Shown here: piece by piece, positions 31,700 to 40,437 of the stretch
Position numbering within the stretch: position 1 is the first letter of the stretch
Layout: each line of letters opens with the position of its first letter
Assembly (NCBI GenBank): GCA_035461245.1
Contig: DATHVP010000030.1
Span: forward strand, 48,827-112,826
Source of the DNA: SH-MAG3 sp035461245
Lineage (GTDB): Bacteria; Gemmatimonadota; Gemmatimonadetes; Longimicrobiales; RSA9
Direction of reading: 5' to 3'
Length of the DNA stretch: 64,000 nt
The notes under the pieces: generated by a model
Seen by the model: the letters and a program-made list of their open reading frames with translations, nothing else
Told to the model about the DNA's origin: nothing
Databases searched by the model: none
Program-made: the position numbers and the translations under genes

Positions 31700-34135
31700 T
31701 CAGTCCGGTCGCAGAGCAGCGACCGGGTCCAGCCGTGCCGCCCGGCGGGCAGGCAGCCAGCACGCGAGGAGCGCGATCCCTCCGAGCATGGCCGGTACGC
31801 CGGCAAAGGTGACCAGGTCGTACGGGCCCACGTCATGGAGCAGGCCAGCGACGGGCCGGGCGAGCAGCGCTGCGGCGGCCAGCCCCAGGACGAGGCCGGC
31901 GCCGGCGAGACGCATGGACTGACGGACGACCATGCCGGTCACGTCCTTCGCGCGCGCGCCCAGGGCGACACGGATCCCGATCTCCTGCCGCCGCTGCCCC
32001 ACCGTGTAGGCCGTCAGCCCGTATACGCCGACCCCGGCGAGCAGCAGCGCGACCAGCGCGAAGAACGTGAAGAACGCGGAGTACAGCCGTGGCAGCGCGA
32101 TGCTTTCGGTCACCAGTTCTGTCATCGCACGGAACGCGGGCGGCGGCAGTGCCGGGTCGATGGCGCGCACGACATCGCGGACCGACGCGCCCGTCGTGGC
32201 AGCCACCGTCGAGGCGGAGCGGCCAACCGGCCCGCCGGCCAGGCGCACCACGATGTGATTCGACCGCGCTGGCACCTGCTCCGCGCTCAGGAACAGCTCG
32301 ACGATGGTCTCGCTGCCGAGGCCGCGATGGCGCGTATCCGCGGTGACACCCACGATCTCGAACGGATCACCACCCACCGCCAGCCGCCGGCCCACCGGGT
32401 CCTCGCCGGGGAAGTGCCTGCGCCGGAACGTCTCGTTGATGATGGCGGCGCGGACCTCGTTGCCGGCGCGGTCCTCCGCATTGAACGCGCGGCCGGCCGT
32501 GATGGGCGTGCCGGTCACTTCGAACCAGTCCCGTGACACGGAGCGGTACCATGCGGCGGGCGGGTTCTCGTCGCGTCCGGGGACGCGGCCCTCGACCCGG
32601 AAATTGACGTCGCTGTCACCGACGCCGCTCATGGGCAGGCTCGACGTGGTAGCGACGCCGGCGACACCCGGCAGCGCGGCCACGCGCTCGAGGGCCGTGG
32701 CGACGAACACGCGGATCTCGTCGGCCGTCTCGTAGCGCGCGGGCGGCAGGAAGTACTGCCCGGTGACCAGGCCATCGGCGCGGAACCCCGGATCGACCTG
32801 CTGCAGCCGCGCCAGGCTGCGCAGCGTGAGCCCTGAGCCGATCAGCAGTGTGAGAGCGATGGCGATCTCGGCGACGACGAGTGCACTGCGTACGCGACGT
32901 CGCCCCACCGATACCCGGTGACCGCCGGTCTCGCGCAGCACGTCGGCGGGCTGGCCGGCGGTGGCGTGGAGGGCGGGGCCGATGGCCGCGGCAAGGGCCG
33001 CGATGATGCCGGCGCCGAGGGCGAAGCTCAGCGACGTCGCATCAATGGTGACTTCGTCGATCCGCGGCGTGTTCGGCGGCGCCAGCGCAGTCAGCAGCGC
33101 CACAGCCCACAGGGCGATGAGCGCTGCTGCGGCGGCACCGATGGCCCCGAGCACGACCGTCTCTACCAGCATCTGCCGCACGACCGTGCCGCGCCCGGCA
33201 CCGATGGCGGTCCGGATGGCGAGTTCGCGGTCACGTACGCCCGCCCGGGCGACCAGCAGGTTCGCCACGTTCACGATGGCAATGAGCAGCAGCAGCGCGA
33301 CCGCGCCCGCCAGGGCGAGCAGCGCCGGCCGCGTCGCCGCCGTTACATCGTCTTTCAGCCCGACGACGTTGAACGCCACGTCCCGGTTCGATGCGTATTC
33401 CGCGGCCAGGCGGGCCGCAACGACGTTGGCGTCCGCAGCGGCGGTGGCGACGGGCGTGTTCGGCTGCAGCCGGCCGATCACGCGAACAGAGTAGCAGCCG
33501 CGCCCGCAGTCACCGTTCGCGTCCACCACGCGCGAGCGCCATACGTCTGCCGGGAACAGCGGGTCGCGGAAGCCGGCCGGCATGACGCCGACGATCTCGT
33601 GGGCGACGTCGTTCAGCGTGATGGTCCGGCCCACGGCGCTCGCATCGCCGGCAAAGCGGCTTTGCCAGATATCGTGGCCCAGCACCACAACAGGCACCGC
33701 GCCGGGCTGCTCGGTGTCCGGGTGGAACGGCGCGCCGATCACCGGCCGCACACCGACCACGTCGAAGTAGCCCGCACTCACGATGACGCCGTCCACCGAT
33801 TCCGCGCCGTCCGGCGTGGTCATGGCCGGTGTGTAGTTGCCGACGGCGGCCAGGGCGGCAAACGAACTCGTGCCATCCCGCAGGTCCACGAAGTCCGGCG
33901 GCGTGAACCACTCCTTGTCCGGCCCGCCCCGCCGCGTCAGGTCCTGCCAGACCATGACCATCCGGTCCGAATCAGGGAAGGGCAGCGGCCGCAGCAGCAG
34001 CGCGTTGACGACGCTGAAGATGGCGACGGTCGCGCCCAGCCCGATCCCGAGCGTTGCGATCACCGTCAGCGAGAAGCCGGGAGCGCCGCGGATGGCGCGC
34101 AGGGCGTAGCGGATTTCAGTCAGCAGGTTGGCCAT
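31700..34135 (-). CDS. ADOP-type ABC transporter permease (two FtsX/MacB domains)
   Basis: 811 aa. The N-terminus (LLTEIRYALRAIRGAPGFSLTVI) is the standard start of ADOP permeases, which are common in Acidobacteriota and Gemmatimonadota. A MacB-type periplasmic domain and first FtsX block are followed by a second periplasmic and FtsX block (LYSAFFTFFALVALLLAGVGVYGLTAYTVGQRRQEIGIRVALGA). The protein ends GIALLACWLPARRAARLDPVAALR, also typical. No ATPase gene adjoins, so it is likely an orphan paralogue. A longer start at 34186 is possible. The substrate is unknown. Confidence 0.9.
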   Translation of the reverse strand: MANLLTEIRYALRAIRGAPGFSLTVIATLGIGLGATVAIFSVVNALLLRPLPFPDSDRMVMVWQDLTRRGGPDKEWFTPPDFVDLRDGTSSFAALAAVGNYTPAMTTPDGAESVDGVIVSAGYFDVVGVRPVIGAPFHPDTEQPGAVPVVVLGHDIWQSRFAGDASAVGRTITLNDVAHEIVGVMPAGFRDPLFPADVWRSRVVDANGDCGRGCYSVRVIGRLQPNTPVATAAADANVVAARLAAEYASNRDVAFNVVGLKDDVTAATRPALLALAGAVALLLLIAIVNVANLLVARAGVRDRELAIRTAIGAGRGTVVRQMLVETVVLGAIGAAAAALIALWAVALLTALAPPNTPRIDEVTIDATSLSFALGAGIIAALAAAIGPALHATAGQPADVLRETGGHRVSVGRRRVRSALVVAEIAIALTLLIGSGLTLRSLARLQQVDPGFRADGLVTGQYFLPPARYETADEIRVFVATALERVAALPGVAGVATTSSLPMSGVGDSDVNFRVEGRVPGRDENPPAAWYRSVSRDWFEVTGTPITAGRAFNAEDRAGNEVRAAIINETFRRRHFPGEDPVGRRLAVGGDPFEIVGVTADTRHRGLGSETIVELFLSAEQVPARSNHIVVRLAGGPVGRSASTVAATTGASVRDVVRAIDPALPPPAFRAMTELVTESIALPRLYSAFFTFFALVALLLAGVGVYGLTAYTVGQRRQEIGIRVALGARAKDVTGMVVRQSMRLAGAGLVLGLAAAALLARPVAGLLHDVGPYDLVTFAGVPAMLGGIALLACWLPARRAARLDPVAALRPD

Positions 34136-34420
34136 GGCCTGAACGAGTTCGGGGGCGGCCGGCGCCGATCCGTCGGCACCGCGCATAGCGTGTCATTGCA
34201 GGGAAGGATGGTGCCGCGCGTCACAGACTGAGCCAAGTCGCAGTGTCCTAACACGTTGCGAGATATGGCGGCCCTGCCCGCGGGGCACCGGGTGTCCGGC
34301 TGTGGCACGGCCGGTGGCGGATTCGGGACGCGCCCCTGTCGCTCGTGCACCGAGTTGCAGCGATGGGCGCCACACGCGGACCTGTGGCCACCCCGCACGG
34401 CTGGAGGAAGGATGCGATGA
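34136..34420. other. Intergenic region between ADOP and MerR genes
   Basis: This stretch presumably holds the promoter of the ADOP gene, but no clear -35/-10 pair was found and no additional gene is supported. Confidence 0.5.
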
Positions 34421-34453
34421 CACCGACGCCGCGTGCAGCAAGCGGCGTCGGTG
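34421..34453. terminator. Hairpin after the MerR gene, copy 2 of a repeated element
   Basis: CACCGACGCCGC pairs with GCGGCGTCGGTG across nine bases. It shares the core CCGACGCCGCGTG-AGCA-GCGGCGTCGG with the hairpin at 31552, and both are preceded by GGAGG..GGATG. It sits eight bases after the MerR stop codon. Confidence 0.7.
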
Positions 34454-34461
34454 ACTTCCTG

Positions 34462-35217
34462 CTACAGGTTTCTCTCCGCGTACGTCTTCATGGCATCGCG
34501 CACAAAGGCTGCGCCGTCGCGGCCGCCATAGTTCGCGGCAAAGCGTTCGTCTGCCACGTACATCTCCGCCAGACCCAGAAAATATTCCTTCGAGGGCCTG
34601 GTCCCATCGCGAGGCGTGCCGGGAATACCGGCCAGCCAGTCGGCCTGCCGCTGGGCCAGAGCCTGCCCTTCGGCGCCGTCCGGTTCGGCGCCGCTCCGCG
34701 CCGCCTCGGCCCAGTCCGCTCCCAGCGCCTGCGACCTTGCCATCCATGCCGAACGGGCTCCCTGCGACAACCCCTGCCACCAGCGATCGCTGCGCTCGTA
34801 CGCGTCATTCCCCCAGCGGTCCACGACTTCGTCCCGATACTTCGTGTGGTCAAAGCCGTTCAGCATCTCCTCTGCCATCAGTGCCTCTCCTCGTTCCAGC
34901 CTGGCGATGGTGATCTCGACGCTCTCCATGCGGTCATCCAGGCGAGATCGTTCCCGTCTCAACTCCTCCAGGTGGAGCCGCAACGCCTGGATGTCGTCGC
35001 GATGGCCCTCCAGCACCTCCGCGATGTCGGCCAGACCCAGCCCCATTTCCCGCAGCAGCAGGATACGCTGCAGCCGGACCAGCGCAGCCGCGTCGTAATA
35101 CCGGTACCCGTTATTCCCGACCCGGCTCGGCGGCAACAGCCCGATTGCGCCATAGTGCCTGAGGGTTCGGGATGTGGTTCCCGCCAGCCGCGCGATCTCC
35201 TGAATCGACCACTCCAT
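34462..35217 (-). CDS. MerR-family regulator with TipAS-type effector domain
   Basis: 251 aa. The N-terminal MerR helix-turn-helix is clear (WSIQEIARLAGTTSRTLRHY, then GLLPPSRVGNNGYRYYD). A coiled-coil dimer helix follows (residues of about 75-110). The rest is a TipAS antibiotic-recognition-like domain (RWGNDAYERSDRWWQGLS, FLGLAEMYVADERFAANYGGRDGAAFVRDAM). Such proteins activate their own promoter on binding a ligand. The start at 35217 has GGAG seven bases upstream. The promoter just upstream is a typical MerR target. Confidence 0.92.
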   Translation of the reverse strand: MEWSIQEIARLAGTTSRTLRHYGAIGLLPPSRVGNNGYRYYDAAALVRLQRILLLREMGLGLADIAEVLEGHRDDIQALRLHLEELRRERSRLDDRMESVEITIARLERGEALMAEEMLNGFDHTKYRDEVVDRWGNDAYERSDRWWQGLSQGARSAWMARSQALGADWAEAARSGAEPDGAEGQALAQRQADWLAGIPGTPRDGTRPSKEYFLGLAEMYVADERFAANYGGRDGAAFVRDAMKTYAERNL

Positions 35218-35267
35218 GAATTGCTCCAGCGTCCACGTAACCACGCCCCGTGCGCGGTCACATTACC

Positions 35268-35298
35268 ATCCTAGACATTGACGTTGCGTCAAGGTCAA
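35268..35298 (-). promoter_or_regulatory. MerR-type promoter with 19-bp spacer and operator
   Basis: On the minus strand, -35 TTGACC (35298-35293) and -10 TAGGAT (35273-35268) are exactly 19 bp apart. The spacer contains the palindrome TTGACGCAACGTCAA (35278-35292 in plus coordinates). An over-long 19-bp spacer with a dyad inside is the hallmark of promoters that MerR regulators untwist, so this gene is very likely autoregulated. Confidence 0.8.
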
Positions 35299-36572
35299 GC
35301 CCCGTCTGTGCGACCCGTCCCGCGGACTTTCCTCGCGGTGCTGCACGCTGCGTCCTCCAGTGCGTCCAGCGCCGCGGCTGTCGTGCCCGCCGCGGCGCCC
35401 GCCACATCGGCGCTCGCCGCCGAGGCTGCGATGCTGCCCTCGGTCGCGACGGTGGACAGCGCGGCGTCAACAACCTCCTCCGACACCCGCCCGGCGTACA
35501 GCTTCCGCATGAAGTACAGGCTCACGTGCACCAGGCCGATGAGCACCGGCACCTCTACCAGCGGGCCGACGACGGTGGCAAAGGCCACCGGGGACGTGAT
35601 ACCGAAGACAGCAATCGCTACCGCAATGGCCAGCTCGAAGTTGTTGCCCGACGCCGTGAAGGCCAGCGTCGCGCTGCGGCTGTAATCCGCGCCCAGCCGG
35701 TGCGCCATGAGGAAGCTCACCAGGAACATGATGACGAAGTAGAACGACAGCGGTATCGCTATCCACAGCACGTCCAGCGGCTGGTGGATGATCCGCTCAC
35801 CCTGCAGGCTGAACATCACGACGATGGTGAACAGCAGCGCTACGAGTGTGAGGGGTGAGATCCTCGGTACGAACACACCGTCGTACCAGTCGGCACCCTT
35901 CAGCGGCAGCAACACGACCCGGCTGAGGATACCCGCCGCGAACGGCACGCCCAGGTAGAGCATGACGCTCGCGAAGATCTGGCCGATGCTGACGTCCACC
36001 ACCACGCCCTCGAGGCCGAACAGCGGCGGGAGCACGGTGACGAACACCCACGCGTACAGCCCGAACGTGACGATCTGGAACACGCTGTTCAGCGCCACCA
36101 GGCCCGCCGCATACTCGCTGTTGCCACGGGCCAGCTGGTTCCACACCAGCACCATGGCGATACACCGGGCAATTCCCACCAGGATCAGGCCCACCATGTA
36201 GTAGCCCCAGCGCGGGTCCGGCCCGAGCAGCGCAGGCGCCACGAAGCCGAAGAAGCCTACCGCCAGTGCGAACATCAGGATGGGCCCGATAATCCAGTTC
36301 TGCACCAGCGACAGGCCCAGGATCCGCACGTCCGCAAACACCTTCGGCATCAACTCGTACTTCACCTTCGCCAGCGGCGGATACATCATCAGGATGAGAC
36401 CCACGGCAATGAGCAGGTTCGTGTGCTGCCCCACCGTCAGCCGCTCGTTCAACCCCTCCACCGGCGCCTGGAAGAAGAAGCCCAGCGCCACGCCAATGGC
36501 CATGGCCGCAAAGATCCAGACCGTCAGGTACCGGTCCAGCAACGACATCCTGCCTGCGACGGATTCCGCCAT
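35295..36572 (-). CDS. acr3: ACR3-family arsenite efflux transporter
   Basis: 425 aa with ten membrane helices. ACR3 exports arsenite (and sometimes antimonite) using proton motive force. The essential Cys137 (GIARCIAMV) and the conserved helix-9 motif SGNNFELAI are present. After the last helix an unusual tail of about 60 residues, rich in Ala, Ser and Thr with one Cys (DAACST), makes it longer than typical ACR3. Start chosen at 36572 (GCGGAG five bases upstream); 36587 and 36596 are alternatives. Divergent from arsR; its own promoter lies in the shared spacer. Confidence 0.93.
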   Translation of the reverse strand: MAESVAGRMSLLDRYLTVWIFAAMAIGVALGFFFQAPVEGLNERLTVGQHTNLLIAVGLILMMYPPLAKVKYELMPKVFADVRILGLSLVQNWIIGPILMFALAVGFFGFVAPALLGPDPRWGYYMVGLILVGIARCIAMVLVWNQLARGNSEYAAGLVALNSVFQIVTFGLYAWVFVTVLPPLFGLEGVVVDVSIGQIFASVMLYLGVPFAAGILSRVVLLPLKGADWYDGVFVPRISPLTLVALLFTIVVMFSLQGERIIHQPLDVLWIAIPLSFYFVIMFLVSFLMAHRLGADYSRSATLAFTASGNNFELAIAVAIAVFGITSPVAFATVVGPLVEVPVLIGLVHVSLYFMRKLYAGRVSEEVVDAALSTVATEGSIAASAASADVAGAAAGTTAAALDALEDAACSTARKVRGTGRTDGA

Positions 36573-36642
36573 GATGACTCCGCTCATCCCGTTCATCGTG
36601 CCCGGCCACCCGCCAGGCTGGGCCAATATACAACAATAGAAC

Positions 36643-36671
36643 TTGATGTATCAACCACCATTGATTAGTAT
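36643..36671 (+). promoter_or_regulatory. arsR promoter with embedded operator
   Basis: TTGATG (36643-36648) and TAGTAT (36666-36671) are 17 bp apart. The spacer contains ATCAA-N6-TTGAT (36650-36665), and TTGATGTATCAA forms another dyad at 36643-36654. The expected transcription start falls at the arsR start codon. Confidence 0.65.
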
Positions 36672-36676
36672 GGGCC

Positions 36677-37027
36677 ATGATGAGCACGACGACGACGGAC
36701 CTGACGCTGCTGGCGCAGCGGATGAAGGCGCTGGGCGACGAGAAGCGGCTGCGGATCCTGCTCCAGCTCGCGGGTGGCGAGCGCTGCGTGTGCGACCTGA
36801 TGGAGGACCTGGGCGCCGCGCAGTCACTGCTGTCGTTCCATCTGCGGACGCTGAAGGAAGCGGGGCTGGTGACGGACCGGCGGCAGGGCCGCTGGGTGCA
36901 TTATTCCCTGAATCCGGGCGCGCTGGCGGATGTCGAGGAGTTCCTGGCCGCCCGCCGCGGCGAAGCGGAACTGGCGGCGAGTCCCGGGACGACCTGCTGT
37001 GACACGAGCGACGAGGATACCGCATGA
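36677..37027 (+). CDS. arsR: ArsR-family arsenic-responsive repressor
   Basis: 116 aa. The winged helix begins near TLLAQRMKALGDEKRLRILLQL. The arsenic-sensing motif CVCDLM (Cys37, Cys39) lies in the classical position before the recognition helix (QSLLSFHLRTLKEAGL). The C-terminus carries an extra Cys pair (GTTCCDT), possibly the third ligand. Start at 36677 or 36680. No ribosome-binding site precedes it, consistent with a leaderless transcript. It overlaps the next gene by ATGA and is divergent from acr3. Confidence 0.93.
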   Translation: MMSTTTTDLTLLAQRMKALGDEKRLRILLQLAGGERCVCDLMEDLGAAQSLLSFHLRTLKEAGLVTDRRQGRWVHYSLNPGALADVEEFLAARRGEAELAASPGTTCCDTSDEDTA

Positions 37028-37797
37028 AATACGCGCTGATCAGTGACATCCACGCGAACCTGCCGGCGCTGGAGGCCGTCCTCGCCGGCATCGATGCCCG
37101 TGCCGACGTGGACGCCATCTACCACCTGGGCGACCTGGTGGGTTACGCGCCGTGGCCGGACGAGGTGGTGGCACTGCTCCGCGAGCGGGCCATCCCCGGG
37201 GTTGCCGGCAACTACGACAGCACCACCGCCACGGACTACAGGCATTGCGGCTGTCGTTACGAGGACGCGCGGCAGGAAGAACTGTCGCACCTGTCGTACG
37301 AGTGGACGCGTGCGCACACGTCGCCGGAGTCGAAGCGGTACCTGGGCGCCCTGCCGTTCCGCATCGACGTGCGGCCCCTGGGCGGTCACGTGGCGGGGCC
37401 GCGTCTGATCCTGCTTCACGGCAACCCGACGCTGAACACGGTCTACTGGACGGAGGACCGGCCGGACCGGTTCTGTCTCCAGATGGCGGAATCGGTGAGT
37501 GCGAAGGCGGGCGACGTCATTGCCTTCGGTCACACCCACAAGCCGTGGCACCGGAGCATCGAGGGGATGCACTTCGTGAACACGGGTTCCGTGGGCCGGC
37601 CGAAGGACGGCGACTGGCGGGCCGGTTACGCGCTCGTCGCAGTGGATGCGGATGGAGTGGATGTGGAGTTCGTGCGGGTGGAGTATGACGTCGCACGTGC
37701 CATGGACGCGATTCGCGGCAGTGAGCTGCCGGACGATTTCGCCGAGTACCTCAGGACGGGTGGCGAGCTGCCGGCGCAGGCCGGCCTGGAGGCCTGA
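37024..37797 (+). CDS. Metallophosphoesterase (YfcE/MJ0936-like) in the arsenic locus
   Basis: 257 aa. The calcineurin-like metal site is complete: DIHAN (Asp8, His10), HLGDLVGY, GVAGNYDS, LLHGNP and GHTHKPW. Family members are phosphodiesterases or phosphatases acting on nucleotides or phosphorylated small molecules. The Cys-containing insert after GNYDS (HCGCRYEDARQ) is unusual. The ATGA overlap with arsR puts it under ArsR control. A link to arsenate or arsenylated phosphate esters is inferred from location only. Confidence 0.9.
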   Translation: MKYALISDIHANLPALEAVLAGIDARADVDAIYHLGDLVGYAPWPDEVVALLRERAIPGVAGNYDSTTATDYRHCGCRYEDARQEELSHLSYEWTRAHTSPESKRYLGALPFRIDVRPLGGHVAGPRLILLHGNPTLNTVYWTEDRPDRFCLQMAESVSAKAGDVIAFGHTHKPWHRSIEGMHFVNTGSVGRPKDGDWRAGYALVAVDADGVDVEFVRVEYDVARAMDAIRGSELPDDFAEYLRTGGELPAQAGLEA

Positions 37798-37831
37798 ATG
37801 CTTCGGGTGCCGGGCCAGCCCGCGGCGCGGT

Positions 37832-39013
37832 TCAGGCGCGGTGCACGGACTGCAGCACGGCGAGGCCTTCGCGGCGGAGTGCCACCCGCACCACGGCACC
37901 GGGCTCCAGCGGGATGGGCCGGTAGCTGAGGGCGGGGAAGCGGACTTCCACTTCCTGCCCGTTCCCCAGCTCGACACGGAGCACGCGGGACGCGGCGCTT
38001 TCGAGGTGGGCTGTTACGCGGGCGTCGAAGACGTTGTGGGCGACCGCCTCGCTGGAGGGCCGGTCCGGGTAGACGATTTTCACGTCGTCGGGCCGGATGT
38101 AGACGGTCACGTCGTCTCCCTCGGACAGGTTGCTGTCCGGCGGCAGCCGCAGTTGCAGCCCGTCCCAGTCCAGGACCAGCCCGGCCTGGCCCACCGCGAC
38201 GACCCGTGCGCTGAGGAGGTTGCGGATGCCCATGATCTCCGCAACACCGCGCGTAGCGGGGCGTCGGAAGACGTCGCCGACGGGCCCCACCTGCGCGATC
38301 CTGCCCTCGGACAGCACGGCCAGCCGGTCGCCGATGGCGAAGGCGTCCTCGAGATGGTGCGTAACCAGAATGATCGTCAGGTCCAGCTCCTGCCTGAGCC
38401 GGCGCAGGTCCGCCTGCAGTCGTTCGCGCAGGGGCGCGTCCAGGGCGGCGAACGGTTCGTCCAGCAGCAGGATGCGGCGCTCCGCTGCCAGTGCCCGAGC
38501 CAGCGCGACGCGCTGCTGCTGCCCGCCCGAGAGCTGCGCCGGCCGGTGCCCGGCGTGGCTCTGCATGCCCAGCAACTCGAGCAGCCGGGCGGCTCGCGTG
38601 AGCCTGTCGGGGGCACGGCCGAGCGGATACGCCACGTTCTCCAGTGCTGTCATGTGCGGAAACAGCGCGTACTGCTGCATGACGAACCCGATGCCGCGGT
38701 GGCGTGCCGGCACGTCCACCGACCGACCGGTGTCCGCACGACGGAACGCCACCTGCCCGTCCAGCACGATCTCGCCATGATCGGGCTGGACGAGGCCCGC
38801 AATCATATTGAGCAGCGTCGTCTTGCCGGAACCGGACGGGCCGAACAGGACGAGCACGTCCCGGTCCGCATCGAACCCGGCGTCGAGGTCCAGGCCGCCC
38901 AGGCGTTTCCGGACGTCCAGTGCCAGGGCCGGCGTGCTGCTACCGCTGGTCACGGTCAGACCCCGGGTCGGGCCCTTTGCTCGCACTGGCCGCCGACCCC
39001 CGCTCGGGCGCAC
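37832..39013 (-). CDS. modC: Molybdate ABC transporter ATPase
   Basis: 393 aa. Nucleotide-binding domain: Walker A GPSGSGKTT, Q-loop VMQQYALFPHMT, signature LSGGQQQRVALARAL, Walker B ILLLDEPFAALD, H-loop VTHHLEDA. A TOBE-type C-terminal domain follows (about residues 280-393), used for oxyanion regulation in ModC/CysA. Order modA-modB-modC supports molybdate (tungstate possible). The GTG start at 39013 lies 12 bases after modB; an internal GTG at 38953 would remove a basic leader. Ends convergent to the metallophosphoesterase. Confidence 0.88.
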   Translation of the reverse strand: MRPSGGRRPVRAKGPTRGLTVTSGSSTPALALDVRKRLGGLDLDAGFDADRDVLVLFGPSGSGKTTLLNMIAGLVQPDHGEIVLDGQVAFRRADTGRSVDVPARHRGIGFVMQQYALFPHMTALENVAYPLGRAPDRLTRAARLLELLGMQSHAGHRPAQLSGGQQQRVALARALAAERRILLLDEPFAALDAPLRERLQADLRRLRQELDLTIILVTHHLEDAFAIGDRLAVLSEGRIAQVGPVGDVFRRPATRGVAEIMGIRNLLSARVVAVGQAGLVLDWDGLQLRLPPDSNLSEGDDVTVYIRPDDVKIVYPDRPSSEAVAHNVFDARVTAHLESAASRVLRVELGNGQEVEVRFPALSYRPIPLEPGAVVRVALRREGLAVLQSVHRA

Positions 39014-39025
39014 TGCCGGTGTTCC

Positions 39026-39700
39026 TCACGGTCCGCCCCGCGGCATCACGGGGTGCGGGCGGACCATGACGCTGTCACGCTCGAGGCGGGCGACCAGCAG
39101 CAGGCTCAGGAACGCCAGCACGCTGGTGAGCAGGACCAGCGTGTGCGCATCCGCGTAGCGGCCGGCCTGCACCGCGTCGTAGATGGCGAGTGGCAGGGTC
39201 TGCGTCCGGCCGGGTATGCTGCCTGCCACCATGAGGGTGGCGCCGAACTCACCGAAGGCGCGCGCGGCGGCAAGCACGACGCCGGCGGCAAGGCCCCGTC
39301 GCGCGAGGGGGAGCGTGACTCGCGTGAACACCTCCCACTCGCTGGATCCGCACACCCGGGCAGCGTCCTCCAGTGCGGCGTCCACGCTCGCGAACGCCGC
39401 CTTCCCGCTCTTCACCAGCAGGGGCAGCCCGACCACAGCCGAGGCCACGGCCGCGCCCTGCCATGTGAACAGCAGGCGCACGCCGACTGCAGCCAGCGGG
39501 CCGGCCTCGCCCAGTCCCATCAGCAGGTAGTAGCCCACGACGCTCGGCGGCAGCACGAGCGGCAGCAGGATCAGCGTCTCGATGAGCACGCCGCCCGGCA
39601 GCCGCTGCCGGGCCAGCAGCCAGGCGAGGGGCACGCCAACGGCGACGATGGCGGTCGTGGCCACCACCGTCACGAGCCCCGAAAGCTGGAGCGGGCTCAC
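39026..39700 (-). CDS. modB: Molybdate ABC transporter permease
   Basis: 224 aa, five or six membrane helices. The motif ARAFGEFGATLMVAGSIPGRTQTLPLAIY is the ModB EAA-type loop and signature. LLPLVLPPSVVGYYLL fits the same family. It starts with GTG overlapping the modA stop (GTGA). Confidence 0.93.
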   Translation of the reverse strand: MSPLQLSGLVTVVATTAIVAVGVPLAWLLARQRLPGGVLIETLILLPLVLPPSVVGYYLLMGLGEAGPLAAVGVRLLFTWQGAAVASAVVGLPLLVKSGKAAFASVDAALEDAARVCGSSEWEVFTRVTLPLARRGLAAGVVLAAARAFGEFGATLMVAGSIPGRTQTLPLAIYDAVQAGRYADAHTLVLLTSVLAFLSLLLVARLERDSVMVRPHPVMPRGGP

Positions 39701-40437
39701 GGCAGGGTGAACCGGTGGCGGGCGAGGATCTCGCGGCCCTGTTCACCCGTGAGGAATCCCACAAAGGCTCTTGCAGACGCCGTCTGCGGTCTGCCGGCGA
39801 TGACCGCCGCCGTCTGGGCGAGGGGTTCATGGGCTCCGGCGGGCACGACGGTCCAGCGGTGACGCGTCGAGTCCATGAGCGACAGTGCGGCAATGGCCAC
39901 GTCCACGCTGCGTGTCTCCGCGAACTGCACGGTCTGCCTCACGTTCTCGGCAATGACCAGGCGCCCGGCCACCGCCTCCAGGATCCCTGCCGCCTCCAGC
40001 GCCTGGCGTGCCGCGGCGCCATAGGGCGCGTGGTCCGGGTTCGCCAGCGCCACCCGCGCGTAGGCCGTTTCTGCCACTGCCCCGAGCGTCTCCGGTGGCT
40101 CGCTGATCCTGCCGGCCAGCAGCACCAGGCTGCCGATGGCGTAGACCGCGCGCGTGCCAGGTTCCAGCCGTCCACGCGCTTCCAGCTGATCCACTGATCC
40201 GGCATCGGCGGACAGGAACACGTCCACCGGAGCGCCCTGCAGGATCTGCTGCGCGAGTTGGCCGGACGACCCCATCGTCGCCACGACGGGCACCCCGTGG
40301 GCGGCCTCGAAGGCGGCGGCGAGGGCCGGCATGACGCCCGACAGGTCGGACGCAGCGGCCACCAGCAGGTGCGCGTCGCCCGACGTGTTGGAGCCGCAGC
40401 CGACGAGCAGGGCGGCCACCGGAATCAGGGCTCTCAT
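39697..40437 (-). CDS. modA: Molybdate-binding lipoprotein
   Basis: 246 aa. The signal ends in a lipobox (LLVGC, Cys14), giving a periplasmic lipoprotein. The binding-site segments LLVAAASDLSGVMPALAAAFE, MGSSGQLAQQILQGAPVDVFLSADA and YGAAARQALEAAGI are the ModA signatures (oxyanion contacted by Ser residues of ASDL and GSSG). It is the first gene of modABC. No ModE-like regulator was found nearby. Confidence 0.92.
   Translation of the reverse strand: MRALIPVAALLVGCGSNTSGDAHLLVAAASDLSGVMPALAAAFEAAHGVPVVATMGSSGQLAQQILQGAPVDVFLSADAGSVDQLEARGRLEPGTRAVYAIGSLVLLAGRISEPPETLGAVAETAYARVALANPDHAPYGAAARQALEAAGILEAVAGRLVIAENVRQTVQFAETRSVDVAIAALSLMDSTRHRWTVVPAGAHEPLAQTAAVIAGRPQTASARAFVGFLTGEQGREILARHRFTLP

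Noticed and set aside
37646..39862. 738-codon plus-strand frame across modC and modB
   Set aside because: Composition typical of antisense GC-rich sequence; the minus strand has clear ABC motifs.
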